Assembly: GCA_030429605.1 (NCBI GenBank)
Contig: JAUIEV010000005.1
Coordinates: 1-64,000 of the forward strand
Reading direction: 5' to 3'
Length of the DNA: 64,000 nucleotides
Origin: Chlamydiia bacterium
GTDB taxonomy: Bacteria > Chlamydiota > Chlamydiia > Chlamydiales > Simkaniaceae
Shown piece after piece: positions 56,011 through 64,000 of the stretch. The notes under the pieces are model-generated. The model saw only the letters and a list, made by a program, of their open reading frames with translations, did not search any database and was not told the origin of the DNA. The translations under genes and the position numbers were made by a program. The first letter of the stretch is position 1. The number at the start of each line of letters is the position of its first letter.

Positions 56011-57301
56011 GTGTACCTTCCTTCATATCTTTTTCGTCAAAGTCTGGGTGCCGCTTCTTTTTCGGAGCAATGAAATACTCTGTTGATGGGCTGATGATCA
56101 TGTCTGGATATGACCGCATTTTTTCAAGGTGTGTAAAGGGGAAAAAGTCTGCAAGAATACGCGGAGCTAATTCTCCATTTTCTGCCATTTGTGTTGCACT
56201 ATAGAGGCAAAGACCAACTCCTAAACCTTTCCCGTAGCCGCTGAAAGAAACCTTTCCATTTTTAAGTTTGACTGAGAAATCCGTACTTTTGAGGTTTTCA
56301 TCGCCGATAAGACGTCTGAGTTGAACGACGCCGACATCTTTGACATGCGATCCATCTTTGACTCGTACGCCATAAACCTTACTCGATCTATGGTCCACAA
56401 AAAGATCTAGCTCAGATACCCTGTTAATTTTTAAGAGGCGCGCAAATTCTGAAGAAGTGAGTGCGTATTTCCATTGATAGTCAGATCGATCTTTCAGAGC
56501 AAATTTTGTTTCAACACCTTTTGGTGTCGGAACATTTTTTCGAAAGATAGTAGCGTAGCTTGCAGTATGTCCAGCAGAGTTCTCTGTCCATCCAGCTGCA
56601 AAAGGCTGAGAGTCGTATGTCATCACTAAGTATTTTGTGTTGTCAATACTACGATCCATTTCTGAATCAGAAAACGCTTTGATGTATCCTTCGTATTTTG
56701 CATTCTTTTTATCAACATGCCAATACGCATCATGATTGGAAAGCGCTGTGTAATACGCGTTTGTTCTGCTAATTATAGCTACAGCATCTCGTACTGCGGA
56801 ATGTGTTGAATCAGGTAGGGAATGCGCAAGAGAGACTTTAAGAAAATGTTCGACGTCAGTCTCATTCACAAAGCTGAGTCTATCTTCAATCATATAAATA
56901 TGAATAGCGCCTCTAAATTGCGTTCCGTTGAGGAGGAAAGTTGTATCGGAAGAGGTAGGCACGACTGAAATTTGATGGATTCCAAGAAACTCTTCTCCCC
57001 ACTTTATTCCTTCAGACATAGGAAAGACAAAATATCTTTTTCCTCGGCTTCCTGAACTAAGGCGTTTTCCAGTCACTGGATCCAGCACTTTAAATCCACC
57101 TTTCACCTCTAAGAGTGCTCCGTCCATGTCTTGTTCTAAGAGAACTTTGATAGTGGCCGGCTTTTCATCACGTGTCTGTCCAGAATATTCAGCACGAAAC
57201 CCAAATAAGGATGGTGTACTAAAAAGCGAAATACAGAGTGCTATAAAAGCTAAATGCATTCTGCGTGGTCGTGGTGACTTGAAATTGTTATGAGTTAGCA
57301 T
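55985..57301 (-). CDS. SpoIID/LytB-domain envelope protein
   Basis: A 438-residue exported protein. A signal peptide (RRMHLAFIALCISLFSTPSLFG) follows a short basic start; initiation at Met15 is an alternative. The SpoIID domain spans about 125-390: RGAIHIYMIEDRLSFVNETDVEHFL, DAVAIISRTNAYY, AGWTENSAGHTASY, and the C-terminal GYGKGLGVGLCLYSATQMAENG. SpoIID enzymes are lytic transglycosylases acting on denuded peptidoglycan. The chlamydial homologue has been linked to the division septum. The usual catalytic glutamate of the 'xEMP' motif aligns with Ser161 here. It overlaps ruvB by 7 bases, in the order I recall as CT039-CT041. Confidence 0.85.
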   Translation of the reverse strand: MLTHNNFKSPRPRRMHLAFIALCISLFSTPSLFGFRAEYSGQTRDEKPATIKVLLEQDMDGALLEVKGGFKVLDPVTGKRLSSGSRGKRYFVFPMSEGIKWGEEFLGIHQISVVPTSSDTTFLLNGTQFRGAIHIYMIEDRLSFVNETDVEHFLKVSLAHSLPDSTHSAVRDAVAIISRTNAYYTALSNHDAYWHVDKKNAKYEGYIKAFSDSEMDRSIDNTKYLVMTYDSQPFAAGWTENSAGHTASYATIFRKNVPTPKGVETKFALKDRSDYQWKYALTSSEFARLLKINRVSELDLFVDHRSSKVYGVRVKDGSHVKDVGVVQLRRLIGDENLKSTDFSVKLKNGKVSFSGYGKGLGVGLCLYSATQMAENGELAPRILADFFPFTHLEKMRSYPDMIISPSTEYFIAPKKKRHPDFDEKDMKEGTHEPTRLKA

Positions 57302-58302
57302 GTCGCGTCTGGAACCTCTTTTCTTAAGTGTTCATATGCTTTGCGTGTAACCTCTCTTCCTCGCAAAGTCCTCTTTAAAAGGCCCTGCTTAATGAGGTAT
57401 GGTTCATGAACTTCTGCTAAGGTATCTGCATCTTCTCCAAGAGCAGCCGCCAAAGTTCCGATTCCCACAGGTCCACCGTCGTGGTCTTCAATAATAGTGG
57501 ATAAGAATTTTTTGTCCATCTCATCTAGACCAAGTTGGTCAATATTTATCATTTTTAGTCCTTCAAGACATGCCTTCGAGGATATATCATCGTCGTGGTG
57601 GATTTGTGCATAGTCTCGAATCCATTTCAACAGGTTGTTTGCAATTCGAGGTGTTCCACGTGCTCGAGATGCAATTTCAAGAGCAGCATCTTCATGTATT
57701 GTCACTCCAAGAATGGGTGCTGATCGATGTACTATTTGAGAGAGTGTGTCAGGAGTGTAATAGTCTAGACGGTATTGATTTGAGAAACGGGAACGAAGTG
57801 GGCTGGATAAAAGGCCAAGTCGTGTTGTTGCTCCAACAAGTGTAAACGGTTTGATTTGCACACTGACAGAACGTGCTGACGTCCCTGCATCGAGTAAAAT
57901 ATCAAGTGAGAAATCTTCCATTGCTGCATAGAGGTATTCTTCAATATTTCTCTGAAGTCTATGGATTTCGTCAATGAAGAGGACGTCACCTTGCTCTAGC
58001 GAGGTAAGAATTCCTGCTAAATCACCCGGCTTATCAATTGAGGGCGCTGATAAAACGGTTATGTGAGAATGCATCTCCTCAGCAAGAATTGTTGCAAGCG
58101 TAGTTTTTCCAAGACCGGGTGGACCGTAAAAAAGCGTATGGCCAACAGGCTCATTTCGCTTTCGGGCAGCTTGAATAGTTACAGAAAGTCGTTTCAACAG
58201 AGGATCTTGTCCTACAAATTCAGAGAGAGATGAAGGACGAATTTTCTTTTCGAACTGCGTGTCTGCAACTGTTAATGATGACTCAATATACTCAGATGAC
58301 AT
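57295..58302 (-). CDS. ruvB: Holliday junction branch migration helicase RuvB
   Basis: A 335-residue AAA+ motor from the ATG at 58302 (GGGAGAAC upstream); an in-frame ATG 12 codons earlier is less likely. The Walker A motif is GPPGLGKTTLA, Walker B is DVLFIDEIHRL, sensor 1 includes LVGATTRLGLLSSPLRSRF, and the C-terminal winged helix is present. It drives branch migration with RuvA. RuvA and RuvC are not in this window. It is divergent from dcd across a 137-base gap. Confidence 0.97.
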   Translation of the reverse strand: MSSEYIESSLTVADTQFEKKIRPSSLSEFVGQDPLLKRLSVTIQAARKRNEPVGHTLFYGPPGLGKTTLATILAEEMHSHITVLSAPSIDKPGDLAGILTSLEQGDVLFIDEIHRLQRNIEEYLYAAMEDFSLDILLDAGTSARSVSVQIKPFTLVGATTRLGLLSSPLRSRFSNQYRLDYYTPDTLSQIVHRSAPILGVTIHEDAALEIASRARGTPRIANNLLKWIRDYAQIHHDDDISSKACLEGLKMINIDQLGLDEMDKKFLSTIIEDHDGGPVGIGTLAAALGEDADTLAEVHEPYLIKQGLLKRTLRGREVTRKAYEHLRKEVPDATC

Positions 58303-58439
58303 GTTCTCCCTTGTATCATATGCATAAAAGAGTAGCAAGAAAAGGAATTCAAAAGCTATATCTATTAGTGACCTTTTTTATTCACAGCACTGCGTGTGAG
58401 AAGAGGAGATGAGAAAAACAAACAAGGACGGACGAAAGT

Positions 58440-59006
58440 ATGAGTTTACAACCAGATGAATGGATTGAGGAAATGGCAACCCAAGAAGGGATGATTGCCC
58501 CTTTTGAATCAGACCTTGTAAGACAAGTTGATGACAAAAGAATCATAAGCTACGGCCTCTCAAGTTATGGGTATGACATTCGTGTCTCAAATCAGTTTAA
58601 AATATTTACAAACGTACATAACTCGATAGTCGATCCAAAGGAGTTTACAGAAGATTCATTTGTCCATGTTGAAGCAGATGAATGCATAATTCCACCGAAC
58701 TCGTTTGCACTTGCAGTCAGCGTTGAATATTTTAAAATTCCACGAGATGTGCTTACTTTATGTATCGGAAAATCGACATATGCTCGGTGTGGAATCATCG
58801 TGAATGTCACTCCGTTTGAACCCGAATGGGAAGGGTATGTGACTCTAGAAATTTCAAATACAACACCTCTTCCGGCGAAGATCTACGCAAATGAAGGAAT
58901 AGCTCAAGTTGTGTTCCTTAAATCGAACCGAGTGTGTAGAACTTCATACGCCGATAGAAAAGGAAAATATATGAACCAAATTGGGATCACAGTACCCTCT
59001 TTGTAA
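58440..59006 (+). CDS. dcd: dCTP deaminase
   Basis: A 188-residue trimeric dUTPase-fold enzyme. The core signature is [50 protein letters not shown], and the N-terminal YGYDIRVSN is present. It converts dCTP to dUTP, feeding dUMP and dTMP synthesis. Length matches the E. coli and chlamydial enzymes. A stem-loop follows 15 bases downstream. Confidence 0.96.
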   Translation: MSLQPDEWIEEMATQEGMIAPFESDLVRQVDDKRIISYGLSSYGYDIRVSNQFKIFTNVHNSIVDPKEFTEDSFVHVEADECIIPPNSFALAVSVEYFKIPRDVLTLCIGKSTYARCGIIVNVTPFEPEWEGYVTLEISNTTPLPAKIYANEGIAQVVFLKSNRVCRTSYADRKGKYMNQIGITVPSL

Positions 59007-59021
59007 ACGATTTGCATAATT

Positions 59022-59051
59022 CCCTCACTTTTGATATGTAACAAGTGAGGG
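59022..59051 (+). terminator. Stem-loop after dcd
   Basis: A 9-bp stem CCCTCACTT/AAGTGAGGG with a 12-base loop. No U-run follows, so it is a terminator candidate only by position. Confidence 0.35.
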
Positions 59052-59093
59052 GAATAAAAGGGGCGGCTAGTGTTCTTGCTGCTATAGGTTAGA

Positions 59094-59423
59094 GTGTCAA
59101 CAAAAGAGCTGAATAGTAATTATTTTGCTTCGAGTTCTAGGGGAATCATCTGGAAGGTGTTCTCAGAGTACTGGTGGGTTGTTCTTTTTTGCGCACTTGT
59201 GTTTTGCGGTTTTTCTCATATGATGCATTCCAAACGGCAGGAACTGGTTCTTCTTAGATCAATTGTCACCGATTTGGAAGAGAAAAAATTCCATGAGATC
59301 GAAAGTAACGAAGAGCTCCTTGCACACAGAGCAAGTCGAAACGACCCAGAGTATGTGAAGCTCCTTCTTATGAAAAACCTAGGTCTTGTAGAAGAAGGAC
59401 AAGTAAAGGTGACGTTTCAGTGA
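59094..59423 (+). CDS. FtsB/DivIC-like septum formation protein
   Basis: A 109-residue bitopic protein with a GTG start and AGG upstream. A 26-residue cytoplasmic N-terminus is followed by one membrane span (about 27-42, WWVVLFCALVFCGF), a coiled-coil stretch (46-80) and the ending DPEYVKLLLMKNLGLVEEGQVKVTF, which matches the C-terminal pattern 'DPxYxExxARxxLGxxxxGE' of FtsB/DivIC proteins. These bridge FtsL and FtsQ in the divisome. Chlamydiae divide without FtsZ but keep several septal proteins. It overlaps the next gene by 4 bases (GTGA). Confidence 0.65.
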   Translation: MSTKELNSNYFASSSRGIIWKVFSEYWWVVLFCALVFCGFSHMMHSKRQELVLLRSIVTDLEEKKFHEIESNEELLAHRASRNDPEYVKLLLMKNLGLVEEGQVKVTFQ

Positions 59424-60703
59424 GTACGCTCTTCTTTACCGGTCTTATACTTTTTTTGGTGTTACTCGTTCTTACATCAGGGACACTCTCAGCATCAGAA
59501 ACTGCATTTTTTTCTCTTTCATCAATGAAAGTTCGAGGGTACAAGTCATCCTCAGACCCGCGTTGGCAAACAGTAGCAAAGCTTGTTTCAAAACCGAGAA
59601 AATTACTTGTAACAATTTTAATGCTGAATGTTCTTGTGAACATTCTTGTTCAAAATGTTGTATCAAGTCTTTTCGGAAACCTTTCAGGATGGCTTCTCAC
59701 TGTCATTTTTCCTCTTCTACTTGTTCTTATTTTTGGTGAAGTGATTCCAAAAACGGTTGCTATAGTTACAAACGAAAAAATAGCCTATCGTGTTGCACCG
59801 CTCCTTTCATTTACAGAAAGAGTCCTCCGTCCTGTCAGAGATTTTATTGTTCGGGTCACCAATCCCATCTCACGGTTTTTTTTCTTTTTTTTGCAAAAAG
59901 AAAAAGATATCTCTTTAGAAGAGTTAAAGCATGCACTTAGAACCTCAAAATCGTATGGTGTATTAGAAGAGGATGAAGCCAACCTTGTCCGGGGGTTTTT
60001 AAACCTGGAAGATTTTGTTGCAAAAGAGGTTATGTGCCCAAGGCAAGAGATTATCTACTACGATATTACAGACTCTGTGTCCTCTCTCATACATCACTTT
60101 ACTGAAAGGGAGTGTAGCCGAATTCCTGTGTGCGAGGGTTCTCTTGAAAATATTCGTGGTGTCATCACAAGCAAAACATTTTTCCTTAACAGGCATACTG
60201 TTCACACCCCTCAAGATGTTTTACCGTTGTTAGATAAGCCTATTTTTATTCCAGAGACAATGCCAGCTCGAGATGCGCTTCGACTTTTTTATGAGCATCA
60301 GCAGGGGTTACTTCTTGTTGTTGATGAATATAGCTCGATTTGTGGGCTTGTTACCTTAGAAGATCTCGTCGAAGTAGTTGTTGGGCAAATTGAAGATAAA
60401 CGAGATGAGGAAAAATCGTATACTGTTGTTGGAAAAGACGTACTCATTGCTTCCGGTAAAATGGAGTTAGCAGAGCTAGAGGAAATTTTTGATGTAAAGC
60501 TCTCGTCGCATAATAACATGGTAACGCTTGGAGGATGGCTCATCGAGCAAGAGGGTGATATTCCAAAAACGGGGCAAAAATTCGTTCATGAGGATTTTTT
60601 GTTCCATATCCTTGCGGCAGAACCAAATAGGGTGCAACGAATATACGTAAGAAGACTCCACTCAAAATCCCAAAGACATGTGAGAAAAAAGAATGAGAAG
60701 TGA
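59420..60703 (+). CDS. CNNM/CorC-type CBS-domain membrane protein 1
   Basis: A 427-residue protein with a GTG start. The N-terminal DUF21/CNNM domain has about four spans (residues 1-130, with TLSASETAFFSLSSMKVRGYK). It is followed by two CBS domains (about 195-320, with EVMCPRQEIIYYDI and VVDEYSSICGLVTLEDLVEVVVGQIEDKRDE) and the CorC_HlyC C-terminal domain. The family is usually linked to Mg2+/divalent cation transport, sometimes named 'hemolysin TlyC'. From memory it corresponds to CT257/CT256. It overlaps the second copy by 11 bases. Confidence 0.9.
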   Translation: MSTLFFTGLILFLVLLVLTSGTLSASETAFFSLSSMKVRGYKSSSDPRWQTVAKLVSKPRKLLVTILMLNVLVNILVQNVVSSLFGNLSGWLLTVIFPLLLVLIFGEVIPKTVAIVTNEKIAYRVAPLLSFTERVLRPVRDFIVRVTNPISRFFFFFLQKEKDISLEELKHALRTSKSYGVLEEDEANLVRGFLNLEDFVAKEVMCPRQEIIYYDITDSVSSLIHHFTERECSRIPVCEGSLENIRGVITSKTFFLNRHTVHTPQDVLPLLDKPIFIPETMPARDALRLFYEHQQGLLLVVDEYSSICGLVTLEDLVEVVVGQIEDKRDEEKSYTVVGKDVLIASGKMELAELEEIFDVKLSSHNNMVTLGGWLIEQEGDIPKTGQKFVHEDFLFHILAAEPNRVQRIYVRRLHSKSQRHVRKKNEK

Positions 60704-61919
60704 TGAATGGTTCACTTTTTTACTGCTTACTCTAATGTGCCTTATAATACAGGCATTTTTCTCAATGATGGAAATGGCTACAGTTTCATTTAACAAAGTT
60801 CGCCTCCAATACTACGTCCGAAATAAAAATAGACGAGCAATGTGGTTAAGTAGTTTGCTTAGTAAACCATCACGTCTTTTTGGTACCACGCTGATAGGTG
60901 TGAATGCTGCAATGCAGTTTGGTTCTGAGTATTCGAGACAATTTTACTCTTCCCTTGGTCTCAGCCCAGATTGGGCTCCTATTACCCAGGTATTTGTTGT
61001 CCTTATCTTTGCTGAGCTCTCTCCAATGTTTGCGGCCAGAAGATATGCAGAGCATGTTTCCATGCTTGGTATTCCAATTCTTTTCTTTGCTTCGAAAGTG
61101 CTTAGACCATTTATTTGGGCCCTCAACATGATTGTACGCGGTTTTAGTTCACTTTTCGGCATAGTCGGGACCCATGAGAGTTATTTGACAAGAGACGAAT
61201 TGCAAAGGGCTATAGAAGGGCGTGAAGAGCAGGCAACAATTGATCCAGTTTTGCAAAATATTTTTTCCTTAAAAAATAAAACTGCCAAAGAAGTTATGGA
61301 GCCGATTGAGAGTATTTTCATGATTTCTGAGGAGAGTAGTGTTGCCGATGTAAGAAGCTCACTGGAGAAAGATTTTCTGCCTTTTATGCCTATATACAGA
61401 GGGCAAAAAAAGAATGTCGTCGGGATTATTTATCCTCGTGATCTACTCCAATATTCTTCTGCTGCTAAGGTGAAAAATCACCTCCGCCCTGCATGGTTTG
61501 TTACAGAAACAACTACAACACTTCATATCCTCAAGCAGTTTAAGAGAAACAATCAAACAGTTGCGATTGTACTCAACAAAGTTGGTATAGCAGTGGGTGT
61601 TCTCACGCTGGACTCAATTGTTGATGAAATTTTTGGACAAGAAGACCATTGGGTCTCTATTCCAGAATTTTTACCAACGAGACATAATGTCTTTGTCGAT
61701 AGATCATTTTCTGGTGAAACGCTTGTTCGGGTAGTCAATGAGACGTACGGCATCCAGCTCCCTTTAGATGGGGAAAAAACGCTTGAAGATGTCATGGAAG
61801 AGATTTTAGGTCACGCTCCAGAACCAGGGCAGCGGGTGCAAATCGGCCAGTATGAGCTTGAGCTTTCGGAAAGCAGCCTGATTAATGGTCGTTTCATAAC
61901 GATTAGAACCGTGTATTAA
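60693..61919 (+). CDS. CNNM/CorC-type CBS-domain membrane protein 2
   Basis: A 408-residue paralogue of the preceding gene with the same order: DUF21 membrane domain (AFFSMMEMATVSFNKVRLQYYVR near the N-terminus), a CBS pair (KEVMEPIESIFMI; VLNKVGIAVGVLTLDSIVDEIFGQEDHW) and a CorC_HlyC domain ending NGRFITIRTVY. The pair may work as a heteromer in cation efflux or import (inference). The start codon lies inside the end of copy 1, so translation is coupled. The gene converges on the cysteine desulfurase. Confidence 0.9.
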   Translation: MRSDEWFTFLLLTLMCLIIQAFFSMMEMATVSFNKVRLQYYVRNKNRRAMWLSSLLSKPSRLFGTTLIGVNAAMQFGSEYSRQFYSSLGLSPDWAPITQVFVVLIFAELSPMFAARRYAEHVSMLGIPILFFASKVLRPFIWALNMIVRGFSSLFGIVGTHESYLTRDELQRAIEGREEQATIDPVLQNIFSLKNKTAKEVMEPIESIFMISEESSVADVRSSLEKDFLPFMPIYRGQKKNVVGIIYPRDLLQYSSAAKVKNHLRPAWFVTETTTTLHILKQFKRNNQTVAIVLNKVGIAVGVLTLDSIVDEIFGQEDHWVSIPEFLPTRHNVFVDRSFSGETLVRVVNETYGIQLPLDGEKTLEDVMEEILGHAPEPGQRVQIGQYELELSESSLINGRFITIRTVY

Positions 61920-61928
61920 TCATTTTCT

Positions 61929-63041
61929 CTATAAGAAGGCTTTTTGCTCAGAGAGAGCTTGCGTAAGTAGTGCGCTAGCCTGTTTGATGTCTTCTTCTGT
62001 TGTGAATCTTGATACAGAAAATCGAAGGGCTGACTTCACAATGTCAAGAGGGTAGTTCATCTCTCTTAAGGACCGTGAAGGTTCGAGAGCGCCAGCGGCG
62101 CAGGCCGATCCATGTGAAGCGCTAATACCTAGCATATCTAAGCGAATAAGCAGTGATTCAGCATCAATACCAGGAAACGCCATACATGTCACATTACTTA
62201 CCCTTATATCTCCGCCAAGGATCAGTGTCTCGGGGTGCTCCCGCACAATATTCGTCTCAAGTGTGACTCTGAGGCGTTGCATGTGTTGGATATGCTTTTC
62301 GTCAATCAGCTCTACAGCCCGTGCGAGTGCAGCAATGAGGGGGACAGCTTCTGTTCCGCTTCGCACACCTTGCTGTTGACCTCCTCCAAAAAGGAGCGGT
62401 TGCAATTCCTTAGGATCAGCACAATACATCCAGGCAATTCCAACAGGAGCATGAATTTTGTGCCCAGAAAAAACGACAGCAGTCACACCATCTGGTATAG
62501 AGTGAATCGGTGTTTTTCCAAACGCTGCAACAGCATCTAAAACCAGTGGAATATTTGATCGTTGGGCAAGTTCAGCGAGCTGTTCTACAGGATAAAGAGA
62601 ACCTGTTTCGCTATGAGCCCAAGAAAAGAACAGAAGGGAAGTCGCAGGAGTAATAGTAGACTCGACATCTTCAATTCGTAGACGGCCATGCTCAATTGGA
62701 ACAAATCGAACATTCTTTGATGCTTTTGAGGATTCATACACGGAAGAGTGTTCTGCACGAGTCGTGATAATCTCACCCTTCCCAAAAGTGGCTATCAATT
62801 GATTGACAGCTTCAGTTGCAGAAGAAGTGAAAAGTATTGAATCAGTCGAAACGGAAAAGGTATCGGCAATTGTTTTTCGAGCATTGAAAAGGTGTTGCTT
62901 TGCTCGGAGCCCATTCGCATGCAGAGATGATGGATTAAGTGGTCCTTCATCATACAGCGCAACAAGGACTTTTTTTACCTCGGGAGCAAGGTGCGTTGTT
63001 GCGTTATTATCAAGGTATATTCTCTTCGTCTCGTTTCTCAT
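61929..63041 (-). CDS. Cysteine desulfurase (NifS/IscS family)
   Basis: About 370 residues from the ATG at 63041. PLP-enzyme landmarks include YLDNNATTHLAP at the start, the PLP lysine in VVFSGHKIHAPVGIA and the mobile-loop cysteine in ASHGSACAAGALEPS. It takes sulfur from cysteine for Fe-S clusters or tRNA thiolation; its natural partner could be the SufE at 15300-15707. The 32-base overlap with the end of the PP2C gene implies coupled translation. The order phosphatase-desulfurase-CBS proteins fits my memory of CT259-CT256. Confidence 0.92.
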   Translation of the reverse strand: MRNETKRIYLDNNATTHLAPEVKKVLVALYDEGPLNPSSLHANGLRAKQHLFNARKTIADTFSVSTDSILFTSSATEAVNQLIATFGKGEIITTRAEHSSVYESSKASKNVRFVPIEHGRLRIEDVESTITPATSLLFFSWAHSETGSLYPVEQLAELAQRSNIPLVLDAVAAFGKTPIHSIPDGVTAVVFSGHKIHAPVGIAWMYCADPKELQPLLFGGGQQQGVRSGTEAVPLIAALARAVELIDEKHIQHMQRLRVTLETNIVREHPETLILGGDIRVSNVTCMAFPGIDAESLLIRLDMLGISASHGSACAAGALEPSRSLREMNYPLDIVKSALRFSVSRFTTEEDIKQASALLTQALSEQKAFL

Positions 63042-63786
63042 CCTGAATGCGTACAAGTACAGTTGTAATGTTATCCGAGCTTCCGTGCTCTTTTGCAGCT
63101 TCAATCAGCGCGTGCGCTGTAGTTTGAAGAGAGCAATTTTGTCCCACAATATTTTCTATCTTAGTATGCGGTACATAGTCAGAAAGCCCGTCGGAGCACA
63201 ACAAATATACATCACCTGGCAGTGGAGAAACAACAGTTATTTCTGGATGGACTTCAAGGGAGGTTCCGATCGCCATTGTTAAAATATTTTTTGATTTAGT
63301 AGCTATCTCGTGAGGTTGTCCTTCAGCCAGTAAAGTAGTTTCAAGTGTATGATCTTCAGTAATTTGTTGAAGAGTTCCTTCCTTAAACCTGTAAATCCTA
63401 CTATCGCCAACACTCACTATAATAGCTTTTCCTTTAAAAAAAAGAAGGCTACAAAGTGTCGTTCCCATACCTTTATATGCATGTTTCTTTAACGATAAAT
63501 TATGAACCCACGCATTGGTGTTTTCGTACAGGACCCGTAAAAAACCCTCCATATCCTCTACATCCCATTCCTCTTCTTGTATGAGGAGGAGCTCTTCAAT
63601 AGAGTAAGATAGAAATTGAATTGCTTGATGGGACGCAACCTCCCCAGCTTTGTGCCCGCCCATTCCATCAGCAAGTGCAAAAAAACCATATTCAGGCGTT
63701 CGATGCCATGTATCTTCGTTATTTGATCTGACAAGCCCAATATCAGTCGCGCCGAAGCTTTCAATTTTTGGAAGCGTCTCCAGCAT
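63010..63786 (-). CDS. PP2C-family protein phosphatase
   Basis: A 258-residue PPM phosphatase. The metal-binding motifs SNNEDTWHRTPEYGFFALADGMGGHKAGEVAS (residues ~21-52), SVGDSRIYRF, LLCSDGLSDYV and GSSDNITTVLVRI are all present, so it should be catalytically active with Mn/Mg. It probably reverses phosphorylation by PknD and related kinases such as those at 50880-53684 and 28843-30348. Its start shares one base with the stop of the upstream gene (TAATG). Confidence 0.93.
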   Translation of the reverse strand: MLETLPKIESFGATDIGLVRSNNEDTWHRTPEYGFFALADGMGGHKAGEVASHQAIQFLSYSIEELLLIQEEEWDVEDMEGFLRVLYENTNAWVHNLSLKKHAYKGMGTTLCSLLFFKGKAIIVSVGDSRIYRFKEGTLQQITEDHTLETTLLAEGQPHEIATKSKNILTMAIGTSLEVHPEITVVSPLPGDVYLLCSDGLSDYVPHTKIENIVGQNCSLQTTAHALIEAAKEHGSSDNITTVLVRIQDEKRDEENIP

Positions 63787-64000
63787 TAGGTTCCCTCACT
63801 TGGGTTTCCTTCAACTTGAGATGGGTCGTTCACATCACCTTCCTCAAGTGGGTTTTCGGCATCTTGGCGTTGTTGCTCTCTTGGGGCTTGAGGTTGAAGC
63901 GTAACACGAGGTGTTTCGAATCGCTCTGGAGTAGGTGAGTCGTATTCACCTACGAAATGGACCACTTGTGAATATGAGTCTCTCAAAAGATATAAAAAAG
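63786..64000 (-). CDS. 3' end of a gene cut by the window edge (possible type III chaperone)
   Basis: The frame is open to the window edge and encodes the last 70 or so residues of a protein: FLYLLRDSYSQVVHFVGEYDSP, then a disordered Pro/Gln/Glu-rich tail ending SQVEGNPSEGT. No start codon with a ribosome binding site lies in the visible part, so the true start is beyond 64000. In C. trachomatis the gene next to this phosphatase is, from memory, CT260 (the type III secretion chaperone Mcsc). The visible hydrophobic-helical start of this fragment is compatible, but the identification rests on position. Confidence 0.5.
   Translation of the reverse strand, partial: FLYLLRDSYSQVVHFVGEYDSPTPERFETPRVTLQPQAPREQQRQDAENPLEEGDVNDPSQVEGNPSEGT

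Overview
The window reads as part of the chromosome of a member of the Chlamydiota. The evidence is gene order and gene content. There is a run infA, tRNA-Thr(GGU), tuf, tRNA-Trp, secE, nusG, rplK, rplA, rplJ, rplL, rpoB, rpoC. It is followed by transaldolase and a bacterial V-type ATPase operon (E, DUF2764 protein, A, B, D, I, K), then valS and a PknD-type kinase. Further on come a ruvB/SpoIID-domain block next to dcd, and a block of two CBS-domain proteins, a NifS-like enzyme and a PP2C phosphatase. From memory this matches the order in Chlamydia trachomatis, with extra genes inserted. Those insertions and a base composition of very roughly 40% G+C suggest a non-Chlamydiaceae ('environmental') chlamydia; I cannot name the genus.

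Layout. 0-15.8 kb holds metabolic and transport genes: an SDR oxidoreductase, an M48 protease, a tRNA(CAU), a DUF1207 outer-membrane-like protein coupled to an aromatic amino acid permease, a LOG-domain protein, a MYG1/HIT/HEAT-repeat/M24-peptidase cluster, a second permease, and a minus-strand group sufE, two Inc-like membrane proteins and tsaC/sua5. 15.8-28.8 kb is the translation/transcription block, ending in a strong bidirectional terminator. 28.8-33.9 kb is the accessory stretch: a divergent kinase, tal, and a cluster of six small secreted proteins or lipoproteins, several overlapping and four ending in histidine. 34.1-42.9 kb is the V-ATPase operon followed directly by fumC. 43-48 kb holds a cyclase-family hydrolase, a Nudix hydrolase, a lipoprotein, an AGCS symporter and a probable pseudokinase. 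48-55.6 kb has valS, pknD, an orphan protein and trpS. 55.6-64 kb has a SpoIID-domain protein, ruvB, dcd, an FtsB/DivIC-like protein, two CBS proteins, a cysteine desulfurase, a PP2C phosphatase and the cut-off end of one more gene.

How the genes fit together. Most genes are housekeeping in tight operons, often overlapping by 1-30 bases. The likely host-interaction or lineage-specific content is the pair of Inc-like proteins, the HGD-type kinase, the pseudokinase, the orphan protein beside pknD and the His-tailed secreted cluster. I see no rRNA genes, insertion sequences, CRISPR arrays or phage genes. The longest stretch without a gene is about 260 bases.
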